Assembly (NCBI RefSeq): GCF_000419765.1
Contig: NZ_ATTQ01000002.1
Coordinates: forward strand, 124,001 to 188,000
Length of the DNA: 64,000 bases
Reading direction: 5' to 3'
Source of the DNA: Rhizobium mongolense USDA 1844
GTDB lineage: Bacteria; Pseudomonadota; Alphaproteobacteria; Rhizobiales; Rhizobiaceae
The notes under the pieces are model-generated. The model did not search any database and was not told the origin of the DNA. It saw only the letters and a program-made list of their open reading frames with translations. Position 1 is the stretch's first letter. Every line of letters starts with the position of its first letter. A program made the translations under genes and the position numbers. Shown in pieces: positions 28,706 through 36,459 of this stretch.

Positions 28706-28795
28706 TGGCGGACAGAGAGGGATTCGAACCCTCGGTACGCTTTCACGTACACACGCGTTCCAGGCGTGCGCCTTCAACCACTCGGCCACCTGTCC
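28706..28795 (-). tRNA. tRNA-Ser (GGA anticodon)
   Basis: On the minus strand the 90-nt gene begins GGACAGGTGGCCGAG and ends with an encoded CCA. It has a 7-bp acceptor stem (last pair G-T), anticodon loop CTGGAAC giving GGA (reads UCC/UCU), a long class-II variable arm, and T-loop GGTTCGAATCC. All features are those of tRNA-Ser. Confidence 0.96.
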
Positions 28796-29018
28796 ATTTG
28801 CGTTTCGCACCCGGAGAGGAGCAAATCGTCGGAACGGCGCGATATATACCGATGAATTTTCGCTGATCAACCTAAATCTAACAGTTTTTTGACTTCTTCC
28901 GATAAAACTCCGCCCGCGCTGTGCATTGCGCTTTGGCCGTGAGATAATTATTTATTGGCTAGGGTGGAGAATGGCGCGGCTGACCGGAAAATCCGGCGGT
29001 AGGGCGTCGGAGGTATTG

Positions 29019-29336
29019 ATGCGTTTCTTGTTGCGTTTGGCTAGCCTTGTCGCGCTTGCTGTAGCCGTGATTGCAGGAACGATCGATTCAATTCAATCCG
29101 TTGCGGCGTCGGCAGTCGTGGTGACACCCATGGGCGATGCCTGGCAGGAATTGAGCCCTTCGTCGCTTTTGGCACTGCAGTCGTCCGTTTCCTACTACGT
29201 GCACCCGCGCTTCTATGCCTTCGTATTCCAATGGCTGATGCTGCAGCCCGCTTTTGCCGTCTTTCTGGCGATCGCGCTGCTGCTTTGGATGATCGGCTAC
29301 AAGAAGCCGCCGGTGGCGGGCCGCTTTACCGCGTAA
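29019..29336 (+). CDS. Small two-helix membrane protein, unknown function
   Basis: 105 residues when started at the ATG at 29019, which has GGAGG 5 nt upstream; an in-frame ATG at 28971 with AGGG is an alternative. Two hydrophobic segments are seen: LLRLASLVALAVAVIAGTI near the N-terminus and LQPAFAVFLAIALLLWMIGY near the C-terminus, separated by a ~50-residue loop. I recognise similar proteins in rhizobia only as hypothetical. It precedes a degraded msrA fragment on the same strand. Confidence 0.75.
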   Translation: MRFLLRLASLVALAVAVIAGTIDSIQSVAASAVVVTPMGDAWQELSPSSLLALQSSVSYYVHPRFYAFVFQWLMLQPAFAVFLAIALLLWMIGYKKPPVAGRFTA

Positions 29337-29380
29337 CAAAACGCGCGGGCCCTGGCGTATTAGCTTTGAGGCCCGTATCC

Positions 29381-29591
29381 ACGGCGACGACGCAACAGCT
29401 AGCCATGGCATAGCGCGTGCGCGACACGTTCCAGACGGCGCTCAAATCTGCCGGCCGCCCGTCGAAGATCACCCCGAACTCCGGCAGGTGAATTCTACTA
29501 TGCCGAGAACTATTGCCAGCAGTATCTGGCGAAGAATCCGGATGGTTATTGCGGTCTTGGCGGAACGGGCATGAGCTGCCCGATTGGTTAG
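29381..29591 (+). pseudogene. msrA: Degraded 3' fragment of a peptide-methionine sulfoxide reductase A gene
   Basis: Translated in two frames the DNA reads as the C-terminal third of MsrA. From 29381 the frame gives [10 protein letters not shown], a stop at 29411, then [15 protein letters not shown] and a stop at 29489. After a +1 shift the frame from 29490 gives [27 protein letters not shown] and SCPIG before TAG, matching the intact MsrA end [16 protein letters not shown]…GLGGTGVSCP. The catalytic N-terminal GCFWG part is absent, so this cannot encode an enzyme. It is a relic of a gene once present here or of a recombination event. Confidence 0.8.
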
Positions 29592-29623
29592 TAAAATCGC
29601 ATTCTATCAGCTCATTTTGCGCA

Positions 29624-29649
29624 AAAATCAGCCCATCTGGACTGATTTT
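29624..29649. promoter_or_regulatory. AT-rich inverted repeat upstream of the nucleoside transporter genes
   Basis: AAAATCAG and CTGATTTT form a perfect 8-bp dyad around 10 nt. A second dyad, GAAAAATT/AATTTTTC, lies at 29678-29700. They occupy the AT-rich part of the promoter region before the BMP gene and could be operators; no regulator is encoded nearby. Confidence 0.35.
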
Positions 29650-29729
29650 CAGCATCTACGCGGAATTTTTACCAGCCGAAAAATTTCTCGTGAATTTTTC
29701 CTTGAGCCATGCAAGGATGCGCGCAGCCA

Positions 29730-29791
29730 GGCCTCCGGGGGGAGGCCGGTGGTTCCGCAGACATGCCTGCCAAAGGCTTGCGGGAGGACCC
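29730..29791 (+). promoter_or_regulatory. Structured leader RNA candidate ahead of the BMP gene
   Basis: Two adjacent foldable elements end 29 nt before the BMP start codon. A 7-bp hairpin GGCCTCC-GGGG-GGAGGCC spans 29730-29747. A compound stem spans 29751-29790: GGTT pairs with GACC, CCGCA with TGCGG, and an inner GCC with GGC closes a 7-nt loop. The downstream genes handle nucleosides, so a purine- or nucleoside-sensing role is conceivable. I do not recognise a named riboswitch class. Confidence 0.35.
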
Positions 29792-29819
29792 AGACAAATA
29801 GCAACAATAGGGCTGCACT

Positions 29820-30812
29820 ATGAAAAAAACCCTTCTTTCTTTCCTGGCCGTGGCCGCGATGTCCACGACGGCGCTCGCTGCCGACGTCAAGCCGGCTCTG
29901 GTTTACGGCACTGGCGGAAAGTTCGACAAGTCCTTCAACGAAGCAGCCTATAATGGCGCTGAGAAGTTCAAGGCTGAAACCGGCATAGCCTATCGCGACT
30001 TCGAGCCGACCGGCGACACACAGGGTGAGCAGGCGATCCGCAATTTCGCAAGCCGCGGTTTCAACCCGGTGGTGGCCGTGTCCTTCGCATGGACCTCGGC
30101 AATCGAAAAGGTCGCTGCTGAATTCCCGGACACCAAGTTCATCATCGTTGATTCAGTCGTCGACAAGCCGAATGTCCGCTCGGTCGTCTATAAGGAAGAA
30201 GAAGGTTCGTTCCTCGTCGGCGTTCTCGCCGGCATGGCCTCCAAGACCGGTAAGGTCGGTTTCGTCGGCGGCATGGATATTCCGTTGATCCGCAAGTTCG
30301 AATGCGGCTATGAGCAGGGCGCCCGCTCCGTCAAGGCGGACATCGAAGTCTTTCAGAACATGACCGGCACAACCGGTGCTGCGTGGAACGACCCGGTTCG
30401 TGGCGGCGAGCTCACCAAAAACCAGATCGACCAGGGCGCCGACGTCATTTACGCCGCTGCAGGCGCGACCGGCCTCGGCGTTCTGCAGACGGCTGCCGAC
30501 AACAAGAAGTTTTCGATCGGCGTCGATTCCAACCAGAACCATCTGCATCCGGGCTCCGTGCTGACCTCGATGGTCAAGCGCGTCGATCTCGCCGTCTACA
30601 ATGCCTACACCGATACGAAGAACGACAAGTTCACCGGTGGCGTGCAGGCTCTCGGCGTCAAGGAAGACGGCGTCGGCGCTGCGATCGACGACAACAACAA
30701 GCCGCTGATCACGCCGGAAATGCAGGCCGCCGTCGACAAGGCAAAGGCCGACATCATCGCAGGAACCATCAAGGTTCACGATTACACGACGGACAACTCT
30801 TGCCCGAAGTGA
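29820..30812 (+). CDS. BMP-family nucleoside ABC transporter substrate-binding protein
   Basis: Periplasmic binding protein of the Bmp/PnrA family, 330 residues, which in other bacteria binds purine nucleosides. The signal peptide is MKKTLLSFLAVAAMSTTALA with cleavage after Ala20; there is no lipobox. Family motifs: GTGGKFDKSFNEAAYNG, DSVVDKPNVRSVVYKEEEGSFLVG, and YAAAGATGLGVLQ. AGGG lies 7 nt before the ATG. It is followed by an intercistronic terminator-like hairpin, then the ATPase, two permeases and nucleoside-degrading enzymes, which support nucleoside uptake. Confidence 0.93.
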   Translation: MKKTLLSFLAVAAMSTTALAADVKPALVYGTGGKFDKSFNEAAYNGAEKFKAETGIAYRDFEPTGDTQGEQAIRNFASRGFNPVVAVSFAWTSAIEKVAAEFPDTKFIIVDSVVDKPNVRSVVYKEEEGSFLVGVLAGMASKTGKVGFVGGMDIPLIRKFECGYEQGARSVKADIEVFQNMTGTTGAAWNDPVRGGELTKNQIDQGADVIYAAAGATGLGVLQTAADNKKFSIGVDSNQNHLHPGSVLTSMVKRVDLAVYNAYTDTKNDKFTGGVQALGVKEDGVGAAIDDNNKPLITPEMQAAVDKAKADIIAGTIKVHDYTTDNSCPK

Positions 30813-30826
30813 TCCGCGACTGAGAT

Positions 30827-30866
30827 GGGCGTATGGCGGCCAGATTTTTCCGCCATACGCCCTTTT
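30827..30866 (+). terminator. Intercistronic hairpin, likely partial terminator between BMP gene and ABC ATPase gene
   Basis: A perfect 13-bp stem (GGGCGTATGGCGG with CCGCCATACGCCC) and a 10-nt loop are followed by TTTT, 14 nt after the BMP stop. It probably lets the binding protein be made in excess of the membrane components, by partial termination or by protecting the upstream mRNA 3' end. Confidence 0.75.
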
Positions 30867-30883
30867 CGTATTTGGAGCCTGCA

Positions 30884-32395
30884 GTGACAGACACGCCCGC
30901 TATTGAACTTGTGGGCATCGATAAGAAATTCGGTGCCGTTCACGCAAACAAGGACATCAACCTTACCGTCGCCAAGGGCACGATCCACGGTATCATCGGG
31001 GAAAACGGTGCCGGTAAATCGACGTTGATGTCGATCATCTACGGCTTTTATCACGCCGATGCCGGGGAAATCCGCGTCAACGGCACGCCGGTGACCATCC
31101 GCGACAGCCAGGCGGCGATCGCAACCGGTATTGGCATGGTTCACCAGCACTTCATGCTGGTCGATAATTTCACGGTCCTGGAAAACGTCATGCTCGGCGC
31201 CGAAGGCGGCGCACTGCTGGCAAAGGGCGTTGCGTCTGCTCGCGCCGAATTGAAACGGCTGGAGAAGGAATACGGCCTCGAGGTCAATCCGGATGCGCTG
31301 ATCGAGCAGCTCCCGGTCGGCCTGCAGCAGCGCGTCGAAATCCTCAAAGCCATGTATCGCGGCGCCGAAATCCTGATCCTCGACGAGCCGACCGGCGTCC
31401 TGACACCGGCTGAAGCCGACCACCTGTTCCGCATCCTCAAGGTGTTGCGTGACCAGGGCAAGACCGTCATCCTCATCACGCATAAGCTGCGCGAAATCAT
31501 GGCCATCACCGACACCGTCTCGGTGATGCGCCGCGGTGAAATGGTCGCGACCCGTAAGACCGCGGAAACGACGGTCGAAGAGCTCGCCGAGCTCATGGTT
31601 GGTCGCCGTGTTCTTTTGCGCGTCCAGAAGGGCGAGGCGACGCCCGGCGATGTGCTGCTGTCGGTCCGCAACCTGACAGTCAAGGACAATCGCGACGTGA
31701 CGATGGTCGACAACGTCTCCTTCGATGTCCGGGCCGGCGAGATCGTCGGCATTGCAGGCGTTGCGGGCAACGGCCAGTCGGAGCTGCTGGAGGCGATCGC
31801 GGGCATTCGCAAGCCGCATTCCGGCGAGATTTTCCTTGATGGCCAGCCGATCGACAAGGCCGACGCGGCGCGGCTGCGCGAGCTGGGCCTAGCCCATATT
31901 CCTGAAGACCGCCACCATATGGGTCTCGTGCTGAAGTTCGAGGAATACGAGAACTCGGTTCTCGGTTATCACCGCAAGCCTGCCTACAGCAGAGGCCCGC
32001 TACTCGATCTCGATGCGATCCGCAAGGATGCCATGGAGAAGATCGAGAAATACGACATCCGCCCGCCGAACCCGCGGCTGAAGACCGCCAATTTCTCGGG
32101 CGGCAACCAGCAGAAAATCGTGGTTTCCCGCGAAATCGAGCGCGACCCTGCCGTGCTCATTATTGGCCAGCCGACACGCGGCGTCGATATCGGCGCCATC
32201 GAATTCATCCACCGCCGCATCATCGAGATGCGCGACGCGGGCAAGGCGATCCTGCTCGTCTCCGTCGAACTCGATGAAATCCGCGCCCTTTCAGACCGTA
32301 TCCTTGTCATGTTTGCCGGCCATGTCGTCGGCGAGAAGACGCCCGATGCCGGTGAACAGACCCTCGGCCTGATGATGGCCGGCATTGCCGCGTGA
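30884..32395 (+). CDS. Nucleoside ABC transporter ATP-binding protein (two NBDs, sugar-transporter type)
   Basis: ATPase with two fused nucleotide-binding domains, 503 residues from the GTG at 30884, which has GGAG 6 nt upstream; a longer in-frame start would lie in the terminator hairpin. First half: Walker A GENGAGKST, Q-loop VHQHFMLV, Walker B LILDEPTGVLTP. Its signature is replaced by LPVGLQQRVEI, as in ribose/BMP-type ATPases. Second half: GVAGNGQSE in place of a canonical Walker A, FSGGNQQKIVVSREI, and LIIGQPTRGVDIG. It energises the two permeases that follow. Confidence 0.93.
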   Translation: MTDTPAIELVGIDKKFGAVHANKDINLTVAKGTIHGIIGENGAGKSTLMSIIYGFYHADAGEIRVNGTPVTIRDSQAAIATGIGMVHQHFMLVDNFTVLENVMLGAEGGALLAKGVASARAELKRLEKEYGLEVNPDALIEQLPVGLQQRVEILKAMYRGAEILILDEPTGVLTPAEADHLFRILKVLRDQGKTVILITHKLREIMAITDTVSVMRRGEMVATRKTAETTVEELAELMVGRRVLLRVQKGEATPGDVLLSVRNLTVKDNRDVTMVDNVSFDVRAGEIVGIAGVAGNGQSELLEAIAGIRKPHSGEIFLDGQPIDKADAARLRELGLAHIPEDRHHMGLVLKFEEYENSVLGYHRKPAYSRGPLLDLDAIRKDAMEKIEKYDIRPPNPRLKTANFSGGNQQKIVVSREIERDPAVLIIGQPTRGVDIGAIEFIHRRIIEMRDAGKAILLVSVELDEIRALSDRILVMFAGHVVGEKTPDAGEQTLGLMMAGIAA

Positions 32396-32402
32396 GGCCT
32401 TA

Positions 32403-33506
32403 ATGAGCACTGCTTCCGTTTCTCTTCCAAATTGGATCACCTACGGTCTCATCCCGGTTTTGAACCTGATCGTTGCCTTCCTGATCTCCGGCGTTGTCGT
32501 CTGGCTGATCGGCGAAAGTCCGCTTGGTGCTCTTTCTCTGCTGATCGAGGGTGCGCTCGGCAGCGGCGAAGGCATTGGGTTCACACTGTATTACGCCACA
32601 AGCTTCATTTTCACGGGCCTTTCGGTCGCGGTTGCGATCCACGCCGGTCTCTTCAACATCGGCTCGGAAGGTCAGGCCTATCTCGGCGGACTTGGCTGTG
32701 CGCTGGTTGCGCTGGCGCTCGACCGCTTCGTGCCCTGGTATGTCACCATGCCGGTTGCCGTCGTCGGTGCCGGCCTTTTCGGCGCCGCCTGGGCATCCAT
32801 TCCGGCCTTCCTCCAGGCAAAACGCGGCAGTCACATCGTCATCACGACTATCATGTTCAACTACATCGGTGCGGCGCTGATGGTTTACCTGCTGGTCCAC
32901 GTGCTGATCGTCCCCGGCAAGATGGCGCCGGAAACACGCACCTTCCTCGAAGGCGGCCAGTTGCCGAAGCTCGGAGGGGTGATGAACCTCTTCGGTGCGA
33001 AGCTCGGGGCCGCACCGTTCAATGTTTCCTTCATCATCGCCCTTGTCGCCGCCTATTTCGTCTGGCTGCTCATCTGGCGAACGAAGCTTGGATTTGAGAT
33101 GCGCACGCTGGGCGTCAGCCCCACTGCCGCCTCTTATGCAGGCATTCCCTATGCCCGCACGGTCATGATCGCTATGCTGCTCTCTGGCGCGCTGGCCGGC
33201 ATGATGGCGCTGAACCCGGTCATGGGCTCTTCCGCCCGCCTGCAGGTCGAGTTCGTCGGCGGCGCCGGTTTCGTCGGCATTGCCGTCTCGCTGATGGGAC
33301 GCAATCATCCCGTCGGGATCATCTTATCGGCGATCCTTTTCGGCATCCTCTATCAGGGCGGCGACTGGATCTCCTTCGAGATGCCGAACATTACCCGCGA
33401 AATGATCCTCGTGATTCAGGGTCTGGTCATTCTCTTTGCAGGCGCGCTCGAATATATGTTCCGCCCGGCGCTCGTCCGCGTCTACCAACAGTTCAAGGCC
33501 AAGTGA
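32403..33506 (+). CDS. Nucleoside ABC transporter permease (BPD_transp_2 family), first
   Basis: Inner-membrane permease of the nucleoside importer, 367 residues with about ten hydrophobic segments. The start at 32403 lies 7 nt after the ATPase stop and has GAGG upstream. Family motifs: HAGLFNIGSEGQAYLGGLG, and the coupling region FEMRTLGVSPTAASYAGIPYAR. The second permease begins 10 nt later. Confidence 0.92.
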   Translation: MSTASVSLPNWITYGLIPVLNLIVAFLISGVVVWLIGESPLGALSLLIEGALGSGEGIGFTLYYATSFIFTGLSVAVAIHAGLFNIGSEGQAYLGGLGCALVALALDRFVPWYVTMPVAVVGAGLFGAAWASIPAFLQAKRGSHIVITTIMFNYIGAALMVYLLVHVLIVPGKMAPETRTFLEGGQLPKLGGVMNLFGAKLGAAPFNVSFIIALVAAYFVWLLIWRTKLGFEMRTLGVSPTAASYAGIPYARTVMIAMLLSGALAGMMALNPVMGSSARLQVEFVGGAGFVGIAVSLMGRNHPVGIILSAILFGILYQGGDWISFEMPNITREMILVIQGLVILFAGALEYMFRPALVRVYQQFKAK

Positions 33507-33516
33507 GGGGCGGACG

Positions 33517-34488
33517 ATGGATTACTACGACATCCTTATCAACGTTCTGAGTTCGACGATCCGACTGTCGATCCCGCTGATCTTTACCGCCCTTGCTGGC
33601 CTTTTTTCCGAACGCGCCGGCGTCTTCGACATCGGTCTCGAAGGCAAGATGCTGGGCGCGGCCTTTGCCGCCGCCTGCGTTGCATATATCACCGACTCGG
33701 CCTGGCTCGGTCTCGTCGCGGGTATCCTCTGCTCTGTCGCGTTGAGTTTGGTGCATGGCTTTGCATCGATCACCAATCGGGGCAATCAGATTATCTCGGG
33801 CGTTGCCATCAACTTCTTCATCGCCGGTATCACCATTGTACTTGGCCAGGCCTGGTTCGGTCAGGGCGGCCGCACTCCGCAGCTCTCCCCGGCAAGCCGG
33901 TTCTCGCCAATTACGCTTCCGGGCGCAGACGCGATGCGAGAGGTTCCGGTCATCGGTCCCCTCTATTCGAACGTGATCTCCGGCAATAACGTCCTGACCT
34001 ATCTCGCATTCCTGGCAGTTCCGCTTTCCTGGTGGATCCTCTACCGGACGCGCTTTGGGCTGCGCCTTCGCGCCGTCGGCGAAAATCCGGGAGCAGTCGA
34101 CACAGCCGGTATCTCGGTCAGTTGGCTGCGCTATCGTGCCGTCATATGCGCCGGTATTCTCTGTGGCTTCTCGGGCACCTATCTGGCGATCGCGCAGTCG
34201 GCGGCCTTCATCAAGGATATGTCGGCGGGCAAGGGCTATATCGCCCTTGCCGCCCTGGTCTTTGCGAAATGGAAACCGGTGCCGGTGATGTTCGCCTGTC
34301 TGCTCTTCGGCTTCCTCGATGCGCTGGCGAACTTCATGCAGGGCAAGCAGGTGCCGCTGATCGGCGCAGTGCCGGTTCAGATATTCCAGGCTTTGCCGTA
34401 TATTCTCACCTGCATCTTGCTTGCTGGATTCATCGGCGTTGCAACTCCGCCGAAGGCTGGTGGCGTCCCCTATACGAAGGAGCGTTGA
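33517..34488 (+). CDS. Nucleoside ABC transporter permease (BPD_transp_2 family), second
   Basis: Partner permease of the nucleoside importer, 323 residues and about nine membrane segments. The start at 33517 gives MDYYDILINVLSSTIRLSIPL; GAGGGG lies upstream. Motifs FSERAGVFDIGLEGKMLGAA and LRLRAVGENPGAVDTAGI are typical. cdd starts 4 nt after its stop, so uptake and deamination are encoded on one transcript. Confidence 0.92.
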   Translation: MDYYDILINVLSSTIRLSIPLIFTALAGLFSERAGVFDIGLEGKMLGAAFAAACVAYITDSAWLGLVAGILCSVALSLVHGFASITNRGNQIISGVAINFFIAGITIVLGQAWFGQGGRTPQLSPASRFSPITLPGADAMREVPVIGPLYSNVISGNNVLTYLAFLAVPLSWWILYRTRFGLRLRAVGENPGAVDTAGISVSWLRYRAVICAGILCGFSGTYLAIAQSAAFIKDMSAGKGYIALAALVFAKWKPVPVMFACLLFGFLDALANFMQGKQVPLIGAVPVQIFQALPYILTCILLAGFIGVATPPKAGGVPYTKER

Positions 34489-34492
34489 AAAC

Positions 34493-34882
34493 ATGTCACA
34501 CGACCTTTTCGAAGCCGCCCGCAGTGCCATGGCCTTTGCCCACGCACCTTATTCCAAGTTCCCGGTCGGTGCGGCGATCCGCGCCGAGGACGGCAAGGTT
34601 TATACCGGCGCCAATATCGAAAACCTCTCCTTTCCGCAGGGTTGGTGTGCCGAGCCGACGGCCATCAGCGCCATGATCATGGGCGGAGCGAAGAAAATCG
34701 TCGAAATGGCAGTCATCGCCGAGAAGCTGCCGCTTTGCCCGCCTTGCGGCGGCTGCCGGCAGAAGATTTCTGAATTTGCGTCGAAGGATACGAAGATTTA
34801 TCTTTGCGATGAGATGGGCGTGAAGAAGACCATGACGATGGAAGAGCTTCTTCCCTTCAGCTTCGAGACCGAACTCGGATGA
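34493..34882 (+). CDS. cdd: Cytidine deaminase
   Basis: Zinc enzyme converting (deoxy)cytidine to (deoxy)uridine. 129 residues; the zinc/proton-shuttle motif is CAEPTAISAM, with Cys replacing the His of the HAE form, and the second zinc motif is CPPCGGCRQ. Substrate-binding ANIENLSFPQG is present. It overlaps punA by 4 nt (ATGA). Confidence 0.95.
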   Translation: MSHDLFEAARSAMAFAHAPYSKFPVGAAIRAEDGKVYTGANIENLSFPQGWCAEPTAISAMIMGGAKKIVEMAVIAEKLPLCPPCGGCRQKISEFASKDTKIYLCDEMGVKKTMTMEELLPFSFETELG

Positions 34883-35688
34883 ACGCCGCAATCGATCTGC
34901 TCGTCGGCCAACTCGGTGGGCTTGTGCCGCGTCACGGCATCGTGCTCGGCTCGGGCCTTGGCTCGCTGGTAAGCGAACTGACGGATGCGGTGCGAATTCC
35001 CTATCGGGATCTGCCGGGTTTTCCTGTCAGCGCCGTCTCCGGGCATGCGGGCGAGGTCGTCGCCGGTCGTCTCGGCGGCGTGCCTGTCGTCATGCTGTCG
35101 GGCCGTGTCCACTATTACGAAAAAGGCGATGCCAACGCCATGCGGCTGCCGATCGAGGTGCTGAAAGGCCTTGGCGTGCAATCGCTATTCCTAACCAATT
35201 CCGCAGGCTCGCTGCTTGAGGAGATGGCGCCGGGCTCGGTGATGCAGATCACCGACCACATCAATTATTCCGGCGTGAATCCGCTGATCGGCGAAGAAAG
35301 CGACCGCCGCTTCGTCGGCATGACGAGCGCCTATGATGGGGACCTTTCCGTGTCCATGCGCAAGGCGGCCGAGAAGCTTGGCATCAAGCTCTTTCACGGC
35401 GTCTATATGTGGTTTTCGGGACCAAGCTTTGAAACGCCTGCGGAAATCCGCATGGCGCGGATTCTCGGTGCGGATGCCGTCGGCATGTCGACCGTACCGG
35501 AGGTCATCATCGCCCGAATGCTGGGTTTGAGGGTTGCCGCAGCTTCGGTAATCACCAATTATGGAGCTGGCATGACGGGTTCTGAACTCAGCCACGAAGA
35601 AACAAAGGACATGGCGCCCGTCGGCGGCGCGCGTCTCGCCGCAATCTTGAAAGACGTGATTGCGGGTGGAGGAAGCGATAATGAATAA
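34879..35688 (+). CDS. punA: Purine nucleoside phosphorylase (class II type)
   Basis: Phosphorolysis of purine (deoxy)nucleosides to base and (deoxy)ribose 1-phosphate. 269 residues of the trimeric PNP/MTAP family: phosphate-binding GSGLGS, SGHAGEVV, GRVHYYEK, and base-binding FETPAEIRMARILGADAVGMS. The asparagine in SVITNYGAGM matches the 6-oxopurine-specific PNP group. It overlaps cdd by 4 nt and deoC by 8 nt. Confidence 0.94.
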   Translation: MNAAIDLLVGQLGGLVPRHGIVLGSGLGSLVSELTDAVRIPYRDLPGFPVSAVSGHAGEVVAGRLGGVPVVMLSGRVHYYEKGDANAMRLPIEVLKGLGVQSLFLTNSAGSLLEEMAPGSVMQITDHINYSGVNPLIGEESDRRFVGMTSAYDGDLSVSMRKAAEKLGIKLFHGVYMWFSGPSFETPAEIRMARILGADAVGMSTVPEVIIARMLGLRVAAASVITNYGAGMTGSELSHEETKDMAPVGGARLAAILKDVIAGGGSDNE

Positions 35689-36457
35689 TCACTCGCAGAA
35701 GGAAACGGCAGCTGTCGCGTTGTCGCTGCTTGATCTCACCAATCTCAAGGACGATTGCACGCAAGAGCAGATCGATACGCTTTGCGCCCGCGCGCAGACG
35801 CCTTACGGAAATAGTGCCGCGATCTGCATCTGGCCACGCTTCGTGGCACATGCCCGCACGGTTCTCGGCAAAGGTCATCCGGTCCGCATCGCAACGGTCG
35901 TCAATTTCCCGTCCGGCGATATGGAAGTGGCCGATGTCGCCGCTGAAACGCGGGAGGCAATTGCGGACGGTGCGGATGAGATAGATCTGGTCATTCCCTA
36001 CCGCAAATTCCGCGACGGAAACGAAAAGGCCGTAATCGACATGGTGACGGCGGTGCGTGCGGAATGCACCGGTGGCACATTGTTGAAAGTCATCCTGGAG
36101 ACGGGTGAGATCAAGGACCCCGGCCTCATTGGCCGTGCGTCCGAACTTGCAATCGACGCGGGCGCGGACTTCATCAAGACATCCACCGGCAAGGTCGCCG
36201 TGAACGCGACGCTCGAAGCTGCGGATATCATGATCCGCGCGATCCGTCACAGCGGCCGCAAGGTGGGCTTCAAGCCGGCCGGTGGCATTGGCTCCGTCGC
36301 CGATGCCGCCCTTTATCTCAGCCTTGCCGAAACGATCATGACGCCGGATTGGCCGATGCCGTCGACTTTCCGCTTCGGGGCCTCCGGTCTGCTCGATGAC
36401 ATTCTCGCTGTTCTCAGCGGCGTCCAGTCAGCGCCCGCCAAGGCCTCGAGCTATTGA
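35681..36457 (+). CDS. deoC: Deoxyribose-phosphate aldolase
   Basis: Class I aldolase splitting 2-deoxyribose 5-phosphate into glyceraldehyde 3-phosphate and acetaldehyde. 258 residues from the ATG at 35681, which has GGAGG 8 nt upstream. The Schiff-base lysine is in DFIKTSTGKV, the second lysine in VGFKPAGGI. It completes the deoxynucleoside route fed by punA, deoA and deoB. Confidence 0.95.
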   Translation: MNNHSQKETAAVALSLLDLTNLKDDCTQEQIDTLCARAQTPYGNSAAICIWPRFVAHARTVLGKGHPVRIATVVNFPSGDMEVADVAAETREAIADGADEIDLVIPYRKFRDGNEKAVIDMVTAVRAECTGGTLLKVILETGEIKDPGLIGRASELAIDAGADFIKTSTGKVAVNATLEAADIMIRAIRHSGRKVGFKPAGGIGSVADAALYLSLAETIMTPDWPMPSTFRFGASGLLDDILAVLSGVQSAPAKASSY

Positions 36458-36459
36458 GC

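Noticed and set aside
28659..28892. 77-codon plus-strand frame across the tRNA gene, and a matching minus-strand frame
   Set aside because: Its translation ([18 protein letters not shown]...) is the well-known false protein read from the complement of a tRNA-Ser gene.
29326..29655. 109-codon minus-strand frame over the msrA relic
   Set aside because: It is antisense to the MsrA-like translation, has no ribosome site and no recognisable features.
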